This document shows positions 1 to 8,039 of a stretch of 64,000 nucleotides of DNA, piece by piece. Source of the stretch: Rhodococcus sp. B7740 (GTDB taxonomy: Bacteria; Actinomycetota; Actinomycetes; Mycobacteriales; Mycobacteriaceae); contig NZ_CP010797.1 in assembly GCF_000954115.1 (NCBI RefSeq), forward strand, positions 310,001-374,000, in the 5' to 3' direction. A program made the translations under genes and the position numbers. Below the pieces are notes generated by a model, which worked only from the letters and a program-made list of their open reading frames with translations, made no database searches and had not been told where the DNA came from. Positions within the stretch are counted from its first letter, which is position 1, and every line of letters begins with the position of its first letter.

Positions 1-583
1 AGTGCTCAAGGGCGGCGTCGGTACCGCCAGCACGGTGATCGAGGGTGGCCCTGCCGACGGAGTCACCGTGGCGGCACTGATGGTGGCCAATCCGGTGGGG
101 GCCGTGTTCGATCCGCGCACGGGGCTGTTGTGGGGAACCGGCACGCTCGGACCCTCAGCATTCGGTATGCGCAAGCCCGATGTGAACCAGCTGTGGGCCG
201 CGCTCGCCCTCGAACCCAAGGGCACCGCGCTCAACACCACGATCGGTGTTGTCGCCACCGATGCTGCGCTGTCGTCGGCGTCGTGCAAGAGGATTGCCGT
301 CGCCGGTCACGACGGTCTGGCGCGTGCCGTTCGACCGGCACATTCCCCACTCGACGGCGACACGATCTTCGCCGTGTCCACCGGCACCAGACCCGTCGGC
401 CCGGAGTCCTCGGTACCCGCCGCGTTCTCGGTGGAACTCCCGATACTGGCCGCGGTCACCGAGGCCGCGGCGATCGTCGTCGAGCGCGCCATCGTCCGGG
501 CCCTGCTCGACGCCTCCTCGGTGGCCGGCATTCCTACGTATCGCCAGATCTTCACGTCCGCGTTCGGTGGCTCGGGAGTCTGA
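1..583 (+). CDS. P1-family (S58) peptidase, 3' part
   Basis: This is the C-terminal part of a peptidase of the DmpA/L-aminopeptidase family; the true start lies upstream of the window. The visible 193 residues open with the conserved KGGVGTAS stretch. They continue to NTTIGVVATDA, where S58 enzymes cut themselves and expose a Thr/Ser nucleophile at the new N terminus, and then to a GHDGLARA-type segment. The family are Ntn-fold hydrolases acting on N-terminal residues of small peptides; the substrate here is unknown. The homologue Rv1333 sits in the same neighbourhood in M. tuberculosis, next to the rhomboid gene. The family call is secure. Confidence 0.88.
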   Translation, partial: VLKGGVGTASTVIEGGPADGVTVAALMVANPVGAVFDPRTGLLWGTGTLGPSAFGMRKPDVNQLWAALALEPKGTALNTTIGVVATDAALSSASCKRIAVAGHDGLARAVRPAHSPLDGDTIFAVSTGTRPVGPESSVPAAFSVELPILAAVTEAAAIVVERAIVRALLDASSVAGIPTYRQIFTSAFGGSGV

Positions 584-642
584 GGGACTCGGGCGTGTCA
601 CCTCTGCCCGGTACCGTGGTGGGACCGAATTCGGAGGCGATC

Positions 643-1269
643 ATGAGCGAGATCAGTAACCGTCCTGCCCAGCGTGGGCGGCCGGTCTGGATGCAGGCCG
701 CCATGCTGGTGGGAGCATTCACGGTGCTGCTGTGGGTCATCGAGTTCGTCGATGTGGCCAGCGGATCGAGAGTCGAACGCAACGGCATCGAGCCGCGCTC
801 GGTCGAGGGGTTGTGGGGCATTCTGTTCGCGCCCGTGCTGCACGACGACTGGCAGCATCTGATCGCCAACACCGTGCCCATCGTCGTACTCGGGTTTCTG
901 GTGCTGCTGTCCGGACTGACGCGTGGGCTGGCGGCCACCGGGATCATCTGGGTGGTCGGTGGCTTCGGTACCTGGCTCACAGCCGGAGCCGGAAACACTA
1001 TCGGAGCGTCGATTCTGATTTTCGGCTTCATCGCCTACCTGCTCGTCCGCGGCTTCTTCACCCGCAGACTCGGCCAACTCGCGATCGGCGTCGTGGTGTT
1101 CGTCCTGTACGGCAGCGCCCTGTGGGGCATCCTTCCGAGCGAGCCGAACGTCTCGTGGCAGGGACATCTGTTCGGCGCGGTGGGCGGAGTGGTTGCCGCT
1201 CGATTGTTGTCCGCCGATGCGCGGGCCGAGCGGGCGCGGATGAAGTCGCTCGACCGGCCCACTCCGTAG
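643..1269 (+). CDS. rhomboid-family intramembrane serine protease
   Basis: A 208-residue integral membrane protein with about six hydrophobic segments. The rhomboid signature is complete: H72 and N76 in HLIAN, the catalytic Ser123 in GASI, and the catalytic His175 in WQGHLFG. Rhomboids cut substrates within the membrane; no substrate can be named. The ATG at 643 is chosen because GGAGG (633-637) precedes it by five bases; the open frame extends further upstream, but that part overlaps the peptidase gene in another frame and is not convincing. It corresponds to Rv1337. In M. tuberculosis, murI follows and cysO/mec/cysM precede; neither is found here. Confidence 0.9.
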   Translation: MSEISNRPAQRGRPVWMQAAMLVGAFTVLLWVIEFVDVASGSRVERNGIEPRSVEGLWGILFAPVLHDDWQHLIANTVPIVVLGFLVLLSGLTRGLAATGIIWVVGGFGTWLTAGAGNTIGASILIFGFIAYLLVRGFFTRRLGQLAIGVVVFVLYGSALWGILPSEPNVSWQGHLFGAVGGVVAARLLSADARAERARMKSLDRPTP

Positions 1270-1381
1270 GCGCTGGGTAACTACGGACACAGCTGTCGCC
1301 TGCGGTGAATTTCGCCGACTCGCGCTGTGAATACTGCCCGAACGTTTCGAGCGATGCGCTCGGCGTGGCAGCATGGCTTTC

Positions 1382-2140
1382 ATGCGAATTACCGTCCTGG
1401 GATGTTCGGGCAGTGTGTCCGGACCCGATTCGCCCGCGTCGGGCTACTTGCTGGAAGAAGAGGAGACCTCCCCGGTCGTCCTCGACTTCGGTCCCGGCAT
1501 CCTCGGGGCATTGCAGCGCTACGCCGATCCGGGAGATGTGAGTGTTCTGCTCTCACATCTGCATGCCGATCACTGCCTCGACGTTCCGGGGCTGCTGGTG
1601 TGGCGGCGCTACCATCCCACTCCGCCGGAGGGACGAGCGATCGTCTACGGACCGAAGGACACGGCGTTCCGGCTCGGCGTCGCCTCGGCCGAGTGCGGTG
1701 GGCAGATCGACGACATGTCGGACACCATCGACCTGCGTCGCTGGGTGGACGGCCGCACCGTGGAGTTCGGAAAGTTGTCGATTCTGGCTCGGCAGGTGTT
1801 CCATCCGCCGGAGTCCTACGGCATGCGCGTCACCACCGCGCAAGGCCGCACGTTCGCGTACAGCGGAGACACGGGAATGTGCCAGGCGGTGCGAGAACTG
1901 GCGGACGGAGCCGACGTGTTCCTGTGCGAGGCGTCCTGGACCGACAGTCCCGAGCGGCCGGAGGGAGTGCACCTGTCCGGAACTGAGGCCGGCCGAATCG
2001 CGCGAGATGCAGGGGTGGGGGAGCTGCTGCTCACGCATATTCCGCCGTGGACCTCACGGGAGGATGTCATCGCCGAGGCGAAGGCAGAGTTCAGCGGACC
2101 GGTGCACGCGGTACTGCCAGGGGACGTCTTCACCGTCTGA
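1382..2140 (+). CDS. MBL-fold metallo-hydrolase, Rv1339-like cyclic-nucleotide phosphodiesterase
   Basis: A 252-residue metallo-beta-lactamase-fold hydrolase. The zinc-binding motif HLHADH lies at residues 59-64, with further ligands in SGDTG and LLTHIPPW. It resembles Rv1339 of M. tuberculosis, reported as an atypical cyclic-AMP phosphodiesterase, and sits like it immediately before rph; the activity here is inferred from that. The family sequence begins at MRITVLG, so the ATG at 1382 is preferred over the in-frame ATG at 1373. Neither start has a strong ribosome binding site. Confidence 0.85.
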   Translation: MRITVLGCSGSVSGPDSPASGYLLEEEETSPVVLDFGPGILGALQRYADPGDVSVLLSHLHADHCLDVPGLLVWRRYHPTPPEGRAIVYGPKDTAFRLGVASAECGGQIDDMSDTIDLRRWVDGRTVEFGKLSILARQVFHPPESYGMRVTTAQGRTFAYSGDTGMCQAVRELADGADVFLCEASWTDSPERPEGVHLSGTEAGRIARDAGVGELLLTHIPPWTSREDVIAEAKAEFSGPVHAVLPGDVFTV

Positions 2141-2161
2141 CGACGCGCTAGGCTTCGAGTC

Positions 2162-2947
2162 GTGTCCAGACGAGAAGACGGCAGGGCGGACGACGAGCTC
2201 CGCACCATCAAGATCACCCGCGGATTCACCAGCCACCCGGCAGGGTCGGTGCTGGTCGAGTTCGGCAACACCAGGGTGATGTGCACGGCCAGTGTCGAGG
2301 AGGGTGTGCCGCGCTGGCGAAAGGGATCCGGTCTCGGCTGGCTCACCGCCGAATACGCGATGCTCCCCGCTGCAACCCACACCCGTAACGGCCGCGAGTC
2401 CGTCAAGGGCAAGGTCGGCGGCCGCACCCAGGAAATCTCTCGATTGGTCGGACGCTCACTGCGAGCATGCATCGATCTCGCTGCGATCGGCGAGAACACC
2501 ATCGCCCTCGACTGCGATGTCCTCCAAGCCGACGGTGGTACCCGCACCGCGGCTGTGACCGGCGCGTTCGTCGCTCTCAACGACGCAGTCACCTATCTGC
2601 GCGCCGCGGGACGACTGGCCGATCCGCAGCCGATCTCGTGCATGATCGCCGCGGTCAGCGTCGGCGTCGTCGACGGCCGAGTGCGCCTCGATCTGCCCTA
2701 CGAAGAAGATTCGCGCGCCGAGGTCGACATGAACGTCGTCGCCACCGACACCGGCACGCTGGTGGAAATCCAGGGAACCGGGGAGGGCGCGACGTTCCCG
2801 CGCACCACACTCGACAAGTTGCTCGACTCCGCATTCGTCGGTATCGAGAAATTGTTCGAGGTGCAGAAGGAAGCCTTGGCGTTGCCGTATCCCGGCGAAC
2901 TGCCCGAGCCTGCAGCCGCGGAATCGAAGAAGAAGTTCGGTGCCTGA
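2162..2947 (+). CDS. rph: ribonuclease PH
   Basis: RNase PH trims the 3' ends of tRNA precursors by phosphorolysis, releasing nucleoside diphosphates in the cytoplasm. The 261-residue protein has the full family pattern, including the N-terminal [13 protein letters not shown] strand, the [10 protein letters not shown] loop, [15 protein letters not shown] in the active site, and [14 protein letters not shown]. Translation begins with GTG at 2162. The last codons overlap the start of rdgB by eight bases, so the two are probably translated together. The same pair (Rv1340-Rv1341) is adjacent in M. tuberculosis. Confidence 0.96.
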   Translation: MSRREDGRADDELRTIKITRGFTSHPAGSVLVEFGNTRVMCTASVEEGVPRWRKGSGLGWLTAEYAMLPAATHTRNGRESVKGKVGGRTQEISRLVGRSLRACIDLAAIGENTIALDCDVLQADGGTRTAAVTGAFVALNDAVTYLRAAGRLADPQPISCMIAAVSVGVVDGRVRLDLPYEEDSRAEVDMNVVATDTGTLVEIQGTGEGATFPRTTLDKLLDSAFVGIEKLFEVQKEALALPYPGELPEPAAAESKKKFGA

Positions 2948-3554
2948 CTCGAAGCTTCTGGTAGCGAGCCGGAACGCGAAGAAATTGCGCGAACTCCGGC
3001 GGGTGCTCGACGCCGCCGGAGTGGCCGGAATCGAACTGGTGGGCCTGGACGAGGTGCCGCCGTTCCCGGAGGCTCCCGAGACCGGAGCGACCTTCGAGGA
3101 GAATGCGCTCGCCAAGGCGCGTGACGGCGCGGCGGCCACCGGAATGCCTTGTGTGGCAGACGATTCCGGGATCGAGATCGATGCCCTGAACGCGATGCCT
3201 GGGGTGCTCTCGGCGCGCTGGTCCGGTACGCACGGGCAGGACGAGGCCAACACTGCACTGGTTCTGGCGCAGTTGAGTGACACCCCGGACGAGCGTCGCG
3301 GAGCCGCATTCGTCTCGGCGTGTGCCCTGGTGATTCCGGGCGGCACCGAGACGGTGGTCCGGGGCGAATGGCGCGGGGTAGTGGGCCGAGAGCCAATGGG
3401 GGAGAACGGCTTCGGCTACGACCCCATCTTCGTGCCCGAGGGCGACGGCCGCAGCGCCGCGCAGCTGAGCCCGGAGGAGAAGGACGCCGCCTCGCATCGT
3501 GGTCGCGCGCTTCGCATGCTCGTTCCGAGCCTCGGCGAGCTGGCGGGGCGGTAG
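2940..3554 (+). CDS. rdgB: RdgB/HAM1 non-canonical purine NTP pyrophosphatase
   Basis: This enzyme hydrolyses dITP, XTP and related aberrant purine triphosphates to monophosphates and so keeps them out of DNA and RNA. The 204-residue protein has the family landmarks: [12 protein letters not shown] at the N terminus for triphosphate binding, the metal-binding [19 protein letters not shown], and [11 protein letters not shown] near the C terminus. It starts with GTG at 2940, inside the end of rph, which points to coupled expression. Length and motifs are typical and nothing is missing. Confidence 0.95.
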   Translation: MPDSKLLVASRNAKKLRELRRVLDAAGVAGIELVGLDEVPPFPEAPETGATFEENALAKARDGAAATGMPCVADDSGIEIDALNAMPGVLSARWSGTHGQDEANTALVLAQLSDTPDERRGAAFVSACALVIPGGTETVVRGEWRGVVGREPMGENGFGYDPIFVPEGDGRSAAQLSPEEKDAASHRGRALRMLVPSLGELAGR

Positions 3555-3563
3555 CTCGTGGCG

Positions 3564-4370
3564 ATGCGAACCGTTTCGATGCGGACATCGGTTGTGTTCG
3601 CCGCCGCAGCCGCACTGTGCCTGGCGGGCACCCCGGCCGACGCGGCACCCGCGGCCGGCTCCTTCGCCGAGGCCCTCGCCTATTCGATCGCGCACCCAGG
3701 CGTGACGCCTCCGGGCGCGAACGATTTCTCGTGTGTTCCGAGCGCGCAACATCCCGAGCCGGTGGTGCTGGTGCACGGATTCCTGGAGAATTCCTACGAC
3801 AACTGGGCATCGCTGTCGCCGACGCTGGCCGAGGCCGGATACTGCGTGTTCGCCATCGACTACGGCAACACCGGGCCGGTTCGGGCGTTCGGTGCGCTCG
3901 AACCCATTCCGGAGAGTGCCGCGGAACTGTCGATGTTCGTCGATTCCGTACTGGAGTCGACGGGCGCGCAGAAGGTGTCGATCGTGGGGCACTCGAAGGG
4001 CGGCACCGTGCCGCGCTACTACGCCCGCTTCCTCGGCGGAGACCACACGGTGGCACGGATCGTGGCGTTGTCTCCACCGAACCACCCGACGGCGGGCCCG
4101 CCGACGCAGGACGACGTGCTCGAGCGTCTGAACGAGGGCAGCGACACCGTCTCGGGTATCGACTACACCACCATCGTCACCCGGTACGACCAGATCGTCG
4201 TTCCGTACACGGCGTCACTGCTCAGCGGCGCGGGCAACACGAACGTGGTGTTGCAGGACCTGTGCCCGGCCAACGTCGTCGAGCACACAGGAATCTCGTA
4301 CGATCCGCTGGCTCAGCGGCTGGTGCAGAACGCATTGGATCCGGAGAACGCGCAGCCGGTCGACTGCTGA
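3564..4370 (+). CDS. secreted lipase/esterase, LipA class 2 type
   Basis: A 268-residue alpha/beta hydrolase with a signal peptide (hydrophobic stretch at residues 9-22, likely cleavage after the ADA region near residue 27). The oxyanion region VLVHGFLEN lies near residue 70 and the nucleophile Ser144 in GHSKGG; Asp and His follow in the C-terminal half. This is the small secreted class 2 lipase family that hydrolyses acyl esters outside the cell. GTG at 3558 or ATG at 3579 are alternative starts. It is eight bases downstream of rdgB and may be co-transcribed. Substrate chain length cannot be judged. Confidence 0.85.
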   Translation: MRTVSMRTSVVFAAAAALCLAGTPADAAPAAGSFAEALAYSIAHPGVTPPGANDFSCVPSAQHPEPVVLVHGFLENSYDNWASLSPTLAEAGYCVFAIDYGNTGPVRAFGALEPIPESAAELSMFVDSVLESTGAQKVSIVGHSKGGTVPRYYARFLGGDHTVARIVALSPPNHPTAGPPTQDDVLERLNEGSDTVSGIDYTTIVTRYDQIVVPYTASLLSGAGNTNVVLQDLCPANVVEHTGISYDPLAQRLVQNALDPENAQPVDC

Positions 4371-4372
4371 CG

Positions 4373-4726
4373 TCAGACGCCGAAGTCGGCTTTGACCTGC
4401 TTGGTGCGCTTGTGCTCGACGTAGAAGGACAGGAACGGGATGGTCCCGGCGAGCAGTGTGCCGATCGTGCGGGCGGCGGGCCACCGCACCTTGATGGCGA
4501 GATCCACCGTGAGCACGAGGTACACGAGGTAGACCCAACCGTGCACGACGGCAATCCAATTGGGCACGTTCTCGACCTTGAAAACGTACTTCGCGACCAT
4601 CTCGGTCACGAGAACGAGCAGCCAGATTCCCGTGGCGTAGGCCAGAACGCGATAGCGCAGCAACGCGGAAGCGATCTTCTGGGTCTTGTTCGCAGACGCC
4701 TGCGTCTTGTCCGGTGCCGAACTCAC
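4373..4726 (-). CDS. DUF3817 membrane protein (Rv1342c-like)
   Basis: A 117-residue protein with three predicted transmembrane segments, matching the DUF3817 family found across actinobacteria. Function is unknown. The start is set at GTG 4726 because its first bases overlap the stop of the upstream membrane gene (GTGA), a classic coupled junction; the longer open frame upstream lies over that gene. The pair equals Rv1342c-Rv1343c of M. tuberculosis, convergent with the rph-rdgB block as here. The stop codon is only two bases from the stop of the lipase gene. Confidence 0.82.
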   Translation of the reverse strand: MSSAPDKTQASANKTQKIASALLRYRVLAYATGIWLLVLVTEMVAKYVFKVENVPNWIAVVHGWVYLVYLVLTVDLAIKVRWPAARTIGTLLAGTIPFLSFYVEHKRTKQVKADFGV

Positions 4727-5124
4727 GTGGTGCTCCTGTCGGTCCCGCGGGATTCGTTCAGCTCCGCGAGGTAGCTGTTGTATTCGAGCAGTTGCCTGGC
4801 TTCGGGATCGTCGAGGTCCCTGGCGTCGGCCGCCGGGGCCTGCCGCTGGGGGAGCAGGTCGAGGGGCACCTCGGTGGGTCCGTCGGGCCGCACTGCAGCC
4901 GCCTCGTCGGAGTCCTCGTCCTCGAGGCGGACGAACTTGCGGTAGGCGTAGACCACGAACACTGCGAACAGGGGCCATTGGAACGCGTATCCGAGGTTCT
5001 GACCGTTGCCGCCTACTGCCTCGAAGCGTTCCCACTGCCACCAGCCGAGTCCCAGGCACACCGCCGCGGACACGATGACCAGCGCAATCAGTGCTGGCCG
5101 ACGGTTCGGGCGGGAGGAAGTCAC
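4723..5124 (-). CDS. small membrane protein, LprD/Rv1343c-like
   Basis: A 133-residue protein with two transmembrane segments (about residues 11-31 and 50-65) and a charged cytoplasmic C-terminal tail. Position and topology match Rv1343c (LprD). No lipobox cysteine is present here, so calling it a lipoprotein would not be justified. It shares a four-base GTGA junction with the DUF3817 gene downstream, indicating a two-gene operon of envelope proteins of unknown role. Confidence 0.75.
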   Translation of the reverse strand: MTSSRPNRRPALIALVIVSAAVCLGLGWWQWERFEAVGGNGQNLGYAFQWPLFAVFVVYAYRKFVRLEDEDSDEAAAVRPDGPTEVPLDLLPQRQAPAADARDLDDPEARQLLEYNSYLAELNESRGTDRSTT

Positions 5125-5213
5125 CCTTCGACGGTACCGGAGGTACTACTACTGGAGGTAGTCGCGTGCTGCGGCCCGGCGGTGATTCTCACCATGGACG
5201 GCTCGGATGCGAC

Positions 5214-5873
5214 TCATGCCCGACGACGGTTGGCCCGTGCCTGGGCGAGTTGCTCGGCCCCTGGCCCGGCCACGTCGGCGAGAGCGCTGCTGCGTCCGGT
5301 CAGAACCAGTGCCAGGGTGCCGGCCGTTCCTTCGATGACCGGGCCCTCGCCACGGCTCCAGTCGAGATCGGTCGCGCGCCATTGCAGCCGAAGTTCGGGG
5401 CCTTTGAACGGTGCCGCGCCGGTTGCGGGTACCAGGGAGTCGAGCATGGTGATCATGCGTCGCTCGGGGACGTGGTGTTCGATGCCCAGCGGCCTGCACA
5501 CGTCGAGTCCGTGCACGATGACGTCGGACAAGGGGGCGAGCGGACCGTGGCCGGGCGGGGTGAATTTCTTGTCTGCGTGAGCGGTGAGCAAGGCGGGCAA
5601 GTCGTCCTCGTGCTCGCGACGAACGCGCGTGGTCATCAGTTGATTGGCGCGGTCGAAGTTGCCGCGCGTACGCATCATGACCAGTCCGAACTGCCAGAGC
5701 GGGACGATCAGCGGCACCACCAGATGGGCGGCGACGTCGCGGACCGTCCAGGCCTCGCACAGCGAGGGTGTGTCCCATTGTTCGGGAGTGAGCGTCTCGA
5801 GAGTCGTTGCGAGAGAACGTCGTTCATCGGAAATCTCGGCGAAGATCGCGTCGTCGTCGGGGTTGCTGGACAT
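5214..5873 (-). CDS. maleylpyruvate isomerase N-terminal domain (DinB-like) protein
   Basis: A 219-residue protein of the TIGR03083/MDMPI family: a four-helix bundle of the DinB type, often metal binding and in several members dependent on mycothiol. The N-terminal helix carries the typical pattern WDTPSLCEAWTVRDVAAHL, and the conserved His in VIVHGLDVCRP is present. A catalytic role is possible but unproven. The start is ATG 5873; the open frame continues upstream through the tRNA-Leu gene and that extension is not real. Confidence 0.82.
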   Translation of the reverse strand: MSSNPDDDAIFAEISDERRSLATTLETLTPEQWDTPSLCEAWTVRDVAAHLVVPLIVPLWQFGLVMMRTRGNFDRANQLMTTRVRREHEDDLPALLTAHADKKFTPPGHGPLAPLSDVIVHGLDVCRPLGIEHHVPERRMITMLDSLVPATGAAPFKGPELRLQWRATDLDWSRGEGPVIEGTAGTLALVLTGRSSALADVAGPGAEQLAQARANRRRA

Positions 5874-5938
5874 TCGAGCCGCCTTCACACGTCGGAACCT
5901 GCAGAAGTCTCGAGAAAATCCGGGTCGAACGACCGTCG

Positions 5939-6020
<82 letters not shown>

Positions 6021-6101
6021 GTGCCGATGAAGTCTACAACCTGGGCGGTCACCGTCGCCGGTGCGGGCGAACGTTGCAGGTGTACACCGTACGGCGCCCG
6101 C

Positions 6102-6107
6102 TACACT
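6102..6107 (+). promoter_or_regulatory. possible -10 box for a leaderless TetR mRNA
   Basis: TACACT fits the actinobacterial TAnnnT -10 pattern and ends six bases before the GTG start at 6114, so the transcript could begin at the start codon. No clear -35 box is seen. A nearby GTGTACAC palindrome (6080-6087) could be an operator. Confidence 0.35.
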
Positions 6108-6113
6108 CGGCGA

Positions 6114-6905
6114 GTGGCATCGAAAAAGGACGTCCCCTTCGACCCGGCCCGGACCCTCGGGCTGCTGTGGCGAGTCGACGCCAAGCCGAGTCGCACCGGA
6201 CTGAGCGTGGATGCGATCGTCGACGCCGCCATCGAACTGGCCGATGCGAACGGCCTCGAGTCGGTATCGATGCGGAACGTGGCCGAGCATCTCGGGGTCG
6301 GCGCGATGTCGCTCTACACGCATGTGCCGGGTCGGGAGGACCTGGCCGACCTGATGATCGATCGAGCGCTTGCAGGTCTCTACTCTCGCGTCGACGAGCC
6401 GTCCTCCGTAGCCGGCGGATGGCGTCCCGCGATGCACTTCGTCGCCGAGCGCAATTGGACTCTGTACCAACGGCATTCGTGGCTCCTCGAAGCGGAGGGT
6501 GCACGCCCCGTGCTCGGTCCGCACACCAACGACAAATACGAGGCCGAGTTGCGTCCCCTGGTCGGCATCGGCCTGAGCGACGTCGAGATCGACTCCGTTC
6601 TCACGCTGGTACTCACTCACGTCTCCGGAACCGCGCGAGCCCTCGCCGGCGTGGCGCGTGTCAAGGAACAGTCGGGCATGTCCGACGCCCAGTGGTGGGC
6701 GGCTACCGCGCCGATCCTCGAACGGGTCATGGAGCGCGAACGATTTCCGGTGTCGTCTCGGGTCGGGACGGCCGCGGCGACGTCGTACGACGCCGCCAGC
6801 GACCCCGTGCACGCCTACCGGTTCGGGTTGGAGTGCATTCTCGACGGCGTGGAGGCACTGGTGTCTCGCAGTCAGGCTGCCGATCGCAGTTCCGCTTCGG
6901 AGTGA
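6114..6905 (+). CDS. TetR-family regulator with TetR_C-type ligand domain
   Basis: A 263-residue repressor. The N-terminal helix-turn-helix (about residues 28-75) contains the family pattern IVDAAIELADANG followed by MRNVAEHLGVGAMSLYTHV. The long C-terminal domain resembles the classical TetR_C type found in tetracycline and related drug regulators. The start is GTG 6114, preceded by a -10-like TACACT but no ribosome binding site, so a leaderless mRNA is likely. It runs tail to tail with the next gene, the coding ends overlapping by 34 bases. Ligand and targets are unknown; no efflux gene is adjacent. Confidence 0.85.
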   Translation: MASKKDVPFDPARTLGLLWRVDAKPSRTGLSVDAIVDAAIELADANGLESVSMRNVAEHLGVGAMSLYTHVPGREDLADLMIDRALAGLYSRVDEPSSVAGGWRPAMHFVAERNWTLYQRHSWLLEAEGARPVLGPHTNDKYEAELRPLVGIGLSDVEIDSVLTLVLTHVSGTARALAGVARVKEQSGMSDAQWWAATAPILERVMERERFPVSSRVGTAAATSYDAASDPVHAYRFGLECILDGVEALVSRSQAADRSSASE

Positions 6906-7603
6906 CGCTGCTTCGGCTTGCGTGATTTGTGCTGGTATCGCCAGACGGCATGCTCGAGCGAGGCGAGATCGGTGCCGAGTGCGTTCGCTGCCGCTGTAAG
7001 GATCACGGGGGAGCGGTCCTCGGCGATTCCGGCGGCGAGGTTCCGGTGGAGGGGTTCGAGAGCGTCGGCGACGAACGAGTTCGAATGGGCGGTCGCCTTG
7101 TCGGTACGCACGCCGAGATTGACGAGCATGCACTCCCAGGTGGTCTCGCCGAGACCGGGGATCGCGCGGAACGCCTCGAATTGTTCTTTCGTGTGCTGCT
7201 CGAAGTCGGTCGAACAGCTCAACCCCACCGAGATCAACGTCTGTGCCGCCACGGCTGCAGCAGCTGCCTTGGTTCGACTGTTTCCCGGAACCAGTTGACG
7301 GTTGGACAGAATCTCCACGGGTAGATCCGGAGTAGTGGTCAGTTCGGCGAGGGTTGTCAAGTCGTCGAGTCGGTTATCGCCGCGATGCGATCTCCATCGT
7401 TGGACCACCGCGCGGACCCCGCTGGTCGGGCCCCCGTACGCAGCCCGTGCGGAGAAGATCGCATCCAGCAACGCAGCCTCGCTCTCGCCGCGCCATCCCG
7501 GTGTCCAGTGCGGCGAAAGCGATTGCGGCACATATGATTCGATGTGCAGAATCATCGCATCGAGTTCGTCCTCGGTGCAGATGTCCGTTACCGATGAATA
7601 CAT
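6872..7603 (-). CDS. helix-hairpin-helix protein of unknown function
   Basis: A 243-residue cytoplasmic protein. The segment RAIPGLGETTWECMLVNLGV near residues 160-180 has the helix-hairpin-helix plus following-helix shape of DNA glycosylase-like (HhH-GPD) folds, but the catalytic Lys and Asp typical of those glycosylases cannot be assigned. Homologues are common in Rhodococcus as uncharacterised proteins. The start is ATG 7603, with GGGGG just upstream as a ribosome binding site. Its 3' end overlaps the TetR gene by 34 bases. Confidence 0.65.
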   Translation of the reverse strand: MYSSVTDICTEDELDAMILHIESYVPQSLSPHWTPGWRGESEAALLDAIFSARAAYGGPTSGVRAVVQRWRSHRGDNRLDDLTTLAELTTTPDLPVEILSNRQLVPGNSRTKAAAAAVAAQTLISVGLSCSTDFEQHTKEQFEAFRAIPGLGETTWECMLVNLGVRTDKATAHSNSFVADALEPLHRNLAAGIAEDRSPVILTAAANALGTDLASLEHAVWRYQHKSRKPKQRHSEAELRSAA

Positions 7604-7738
7604 GAATTCCCCCCGGAGTTCGTCGACCGCTCTCGGCGATGAGCGGCTCGTTCGCACAAGGTAGAGGACCGCACCGACAAAGTCGCGTGGCGCTCGTCTG
7701 TGCTCGAGATCACATCACGAAAAGATAACGAAAAATCC

Positions 7739-7753
7739 GAGGCTTTCCTCATG
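7739..7753 (+). repeat. fas upstream element, copy 1
   Basis: GAGGCTTTCCTCATG. It matches copy 2 at 7879-7893 in 14 of 15 positions and lies exactly 140 bases from it. GAGG and CCTC form a short inverted repeat inside it, as expected for a dimeric DNA-binding protein. It may be a regulator site for fas; a FasR-type regulator is one candidate. Confidence 0.5.
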
Positions 7754-7878
7754 TTCTGACGTCGCGCCCGATGCTCTCGCCAGCGTGGATGTGGGTTACC
7801 GACGAGTCGGGTAAACAAAAAGTAAAGCCGGTTCGAGCGACGTACTCGCTGGTAGCACTCGGACGTCCGAGCAAACCT

Positions 7879-7893
7879 GAGGATTTCCTCATG
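7879..7893 (+). repeat. fas upstream element, copy 2
   Basis: GAGGATTTCCTCATG, second copy of the element at 7739-7753, with one difference. It lies 147 bases upstream of the fas start codon. Confidence 0.5.
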
Positions 7894-8039
7894 ATTTTGT
7901 GTCAACCTTGAGCAGCGCGGAGAAGACCTGTCGACGAGGACCGGCTCACCGCTTCGACCCTGTTGCCCACGACGCGCCAGGGCAGTCATCACAGCGAACG
8001 CCCCGACCCCCGAGGCGTCCACGAGAGGAATCTTCAGCC

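Larger units (their letters stand above)
7604..8039. other. intergenic region upstream of fas
   Basis: A 436-base non-coding region between the divergently transcribed HhH gene and fas. It contains two near-identical 15-base elements (entered separately) and AT-rich patches near 7719-7737 and 7813-7826. No clear -35/-10 pair could be assigned. The last 20 bases carry GAGAGGA, the probable ribosome binding site for fas. Confidence 0.6.

Noticed and set aside
3320..4774. 484-codon plus-strand frame across rdgB, lipase and DUF3817
   Set aside because: It crosses several well-supported genes in another frame and has no protein-like features.
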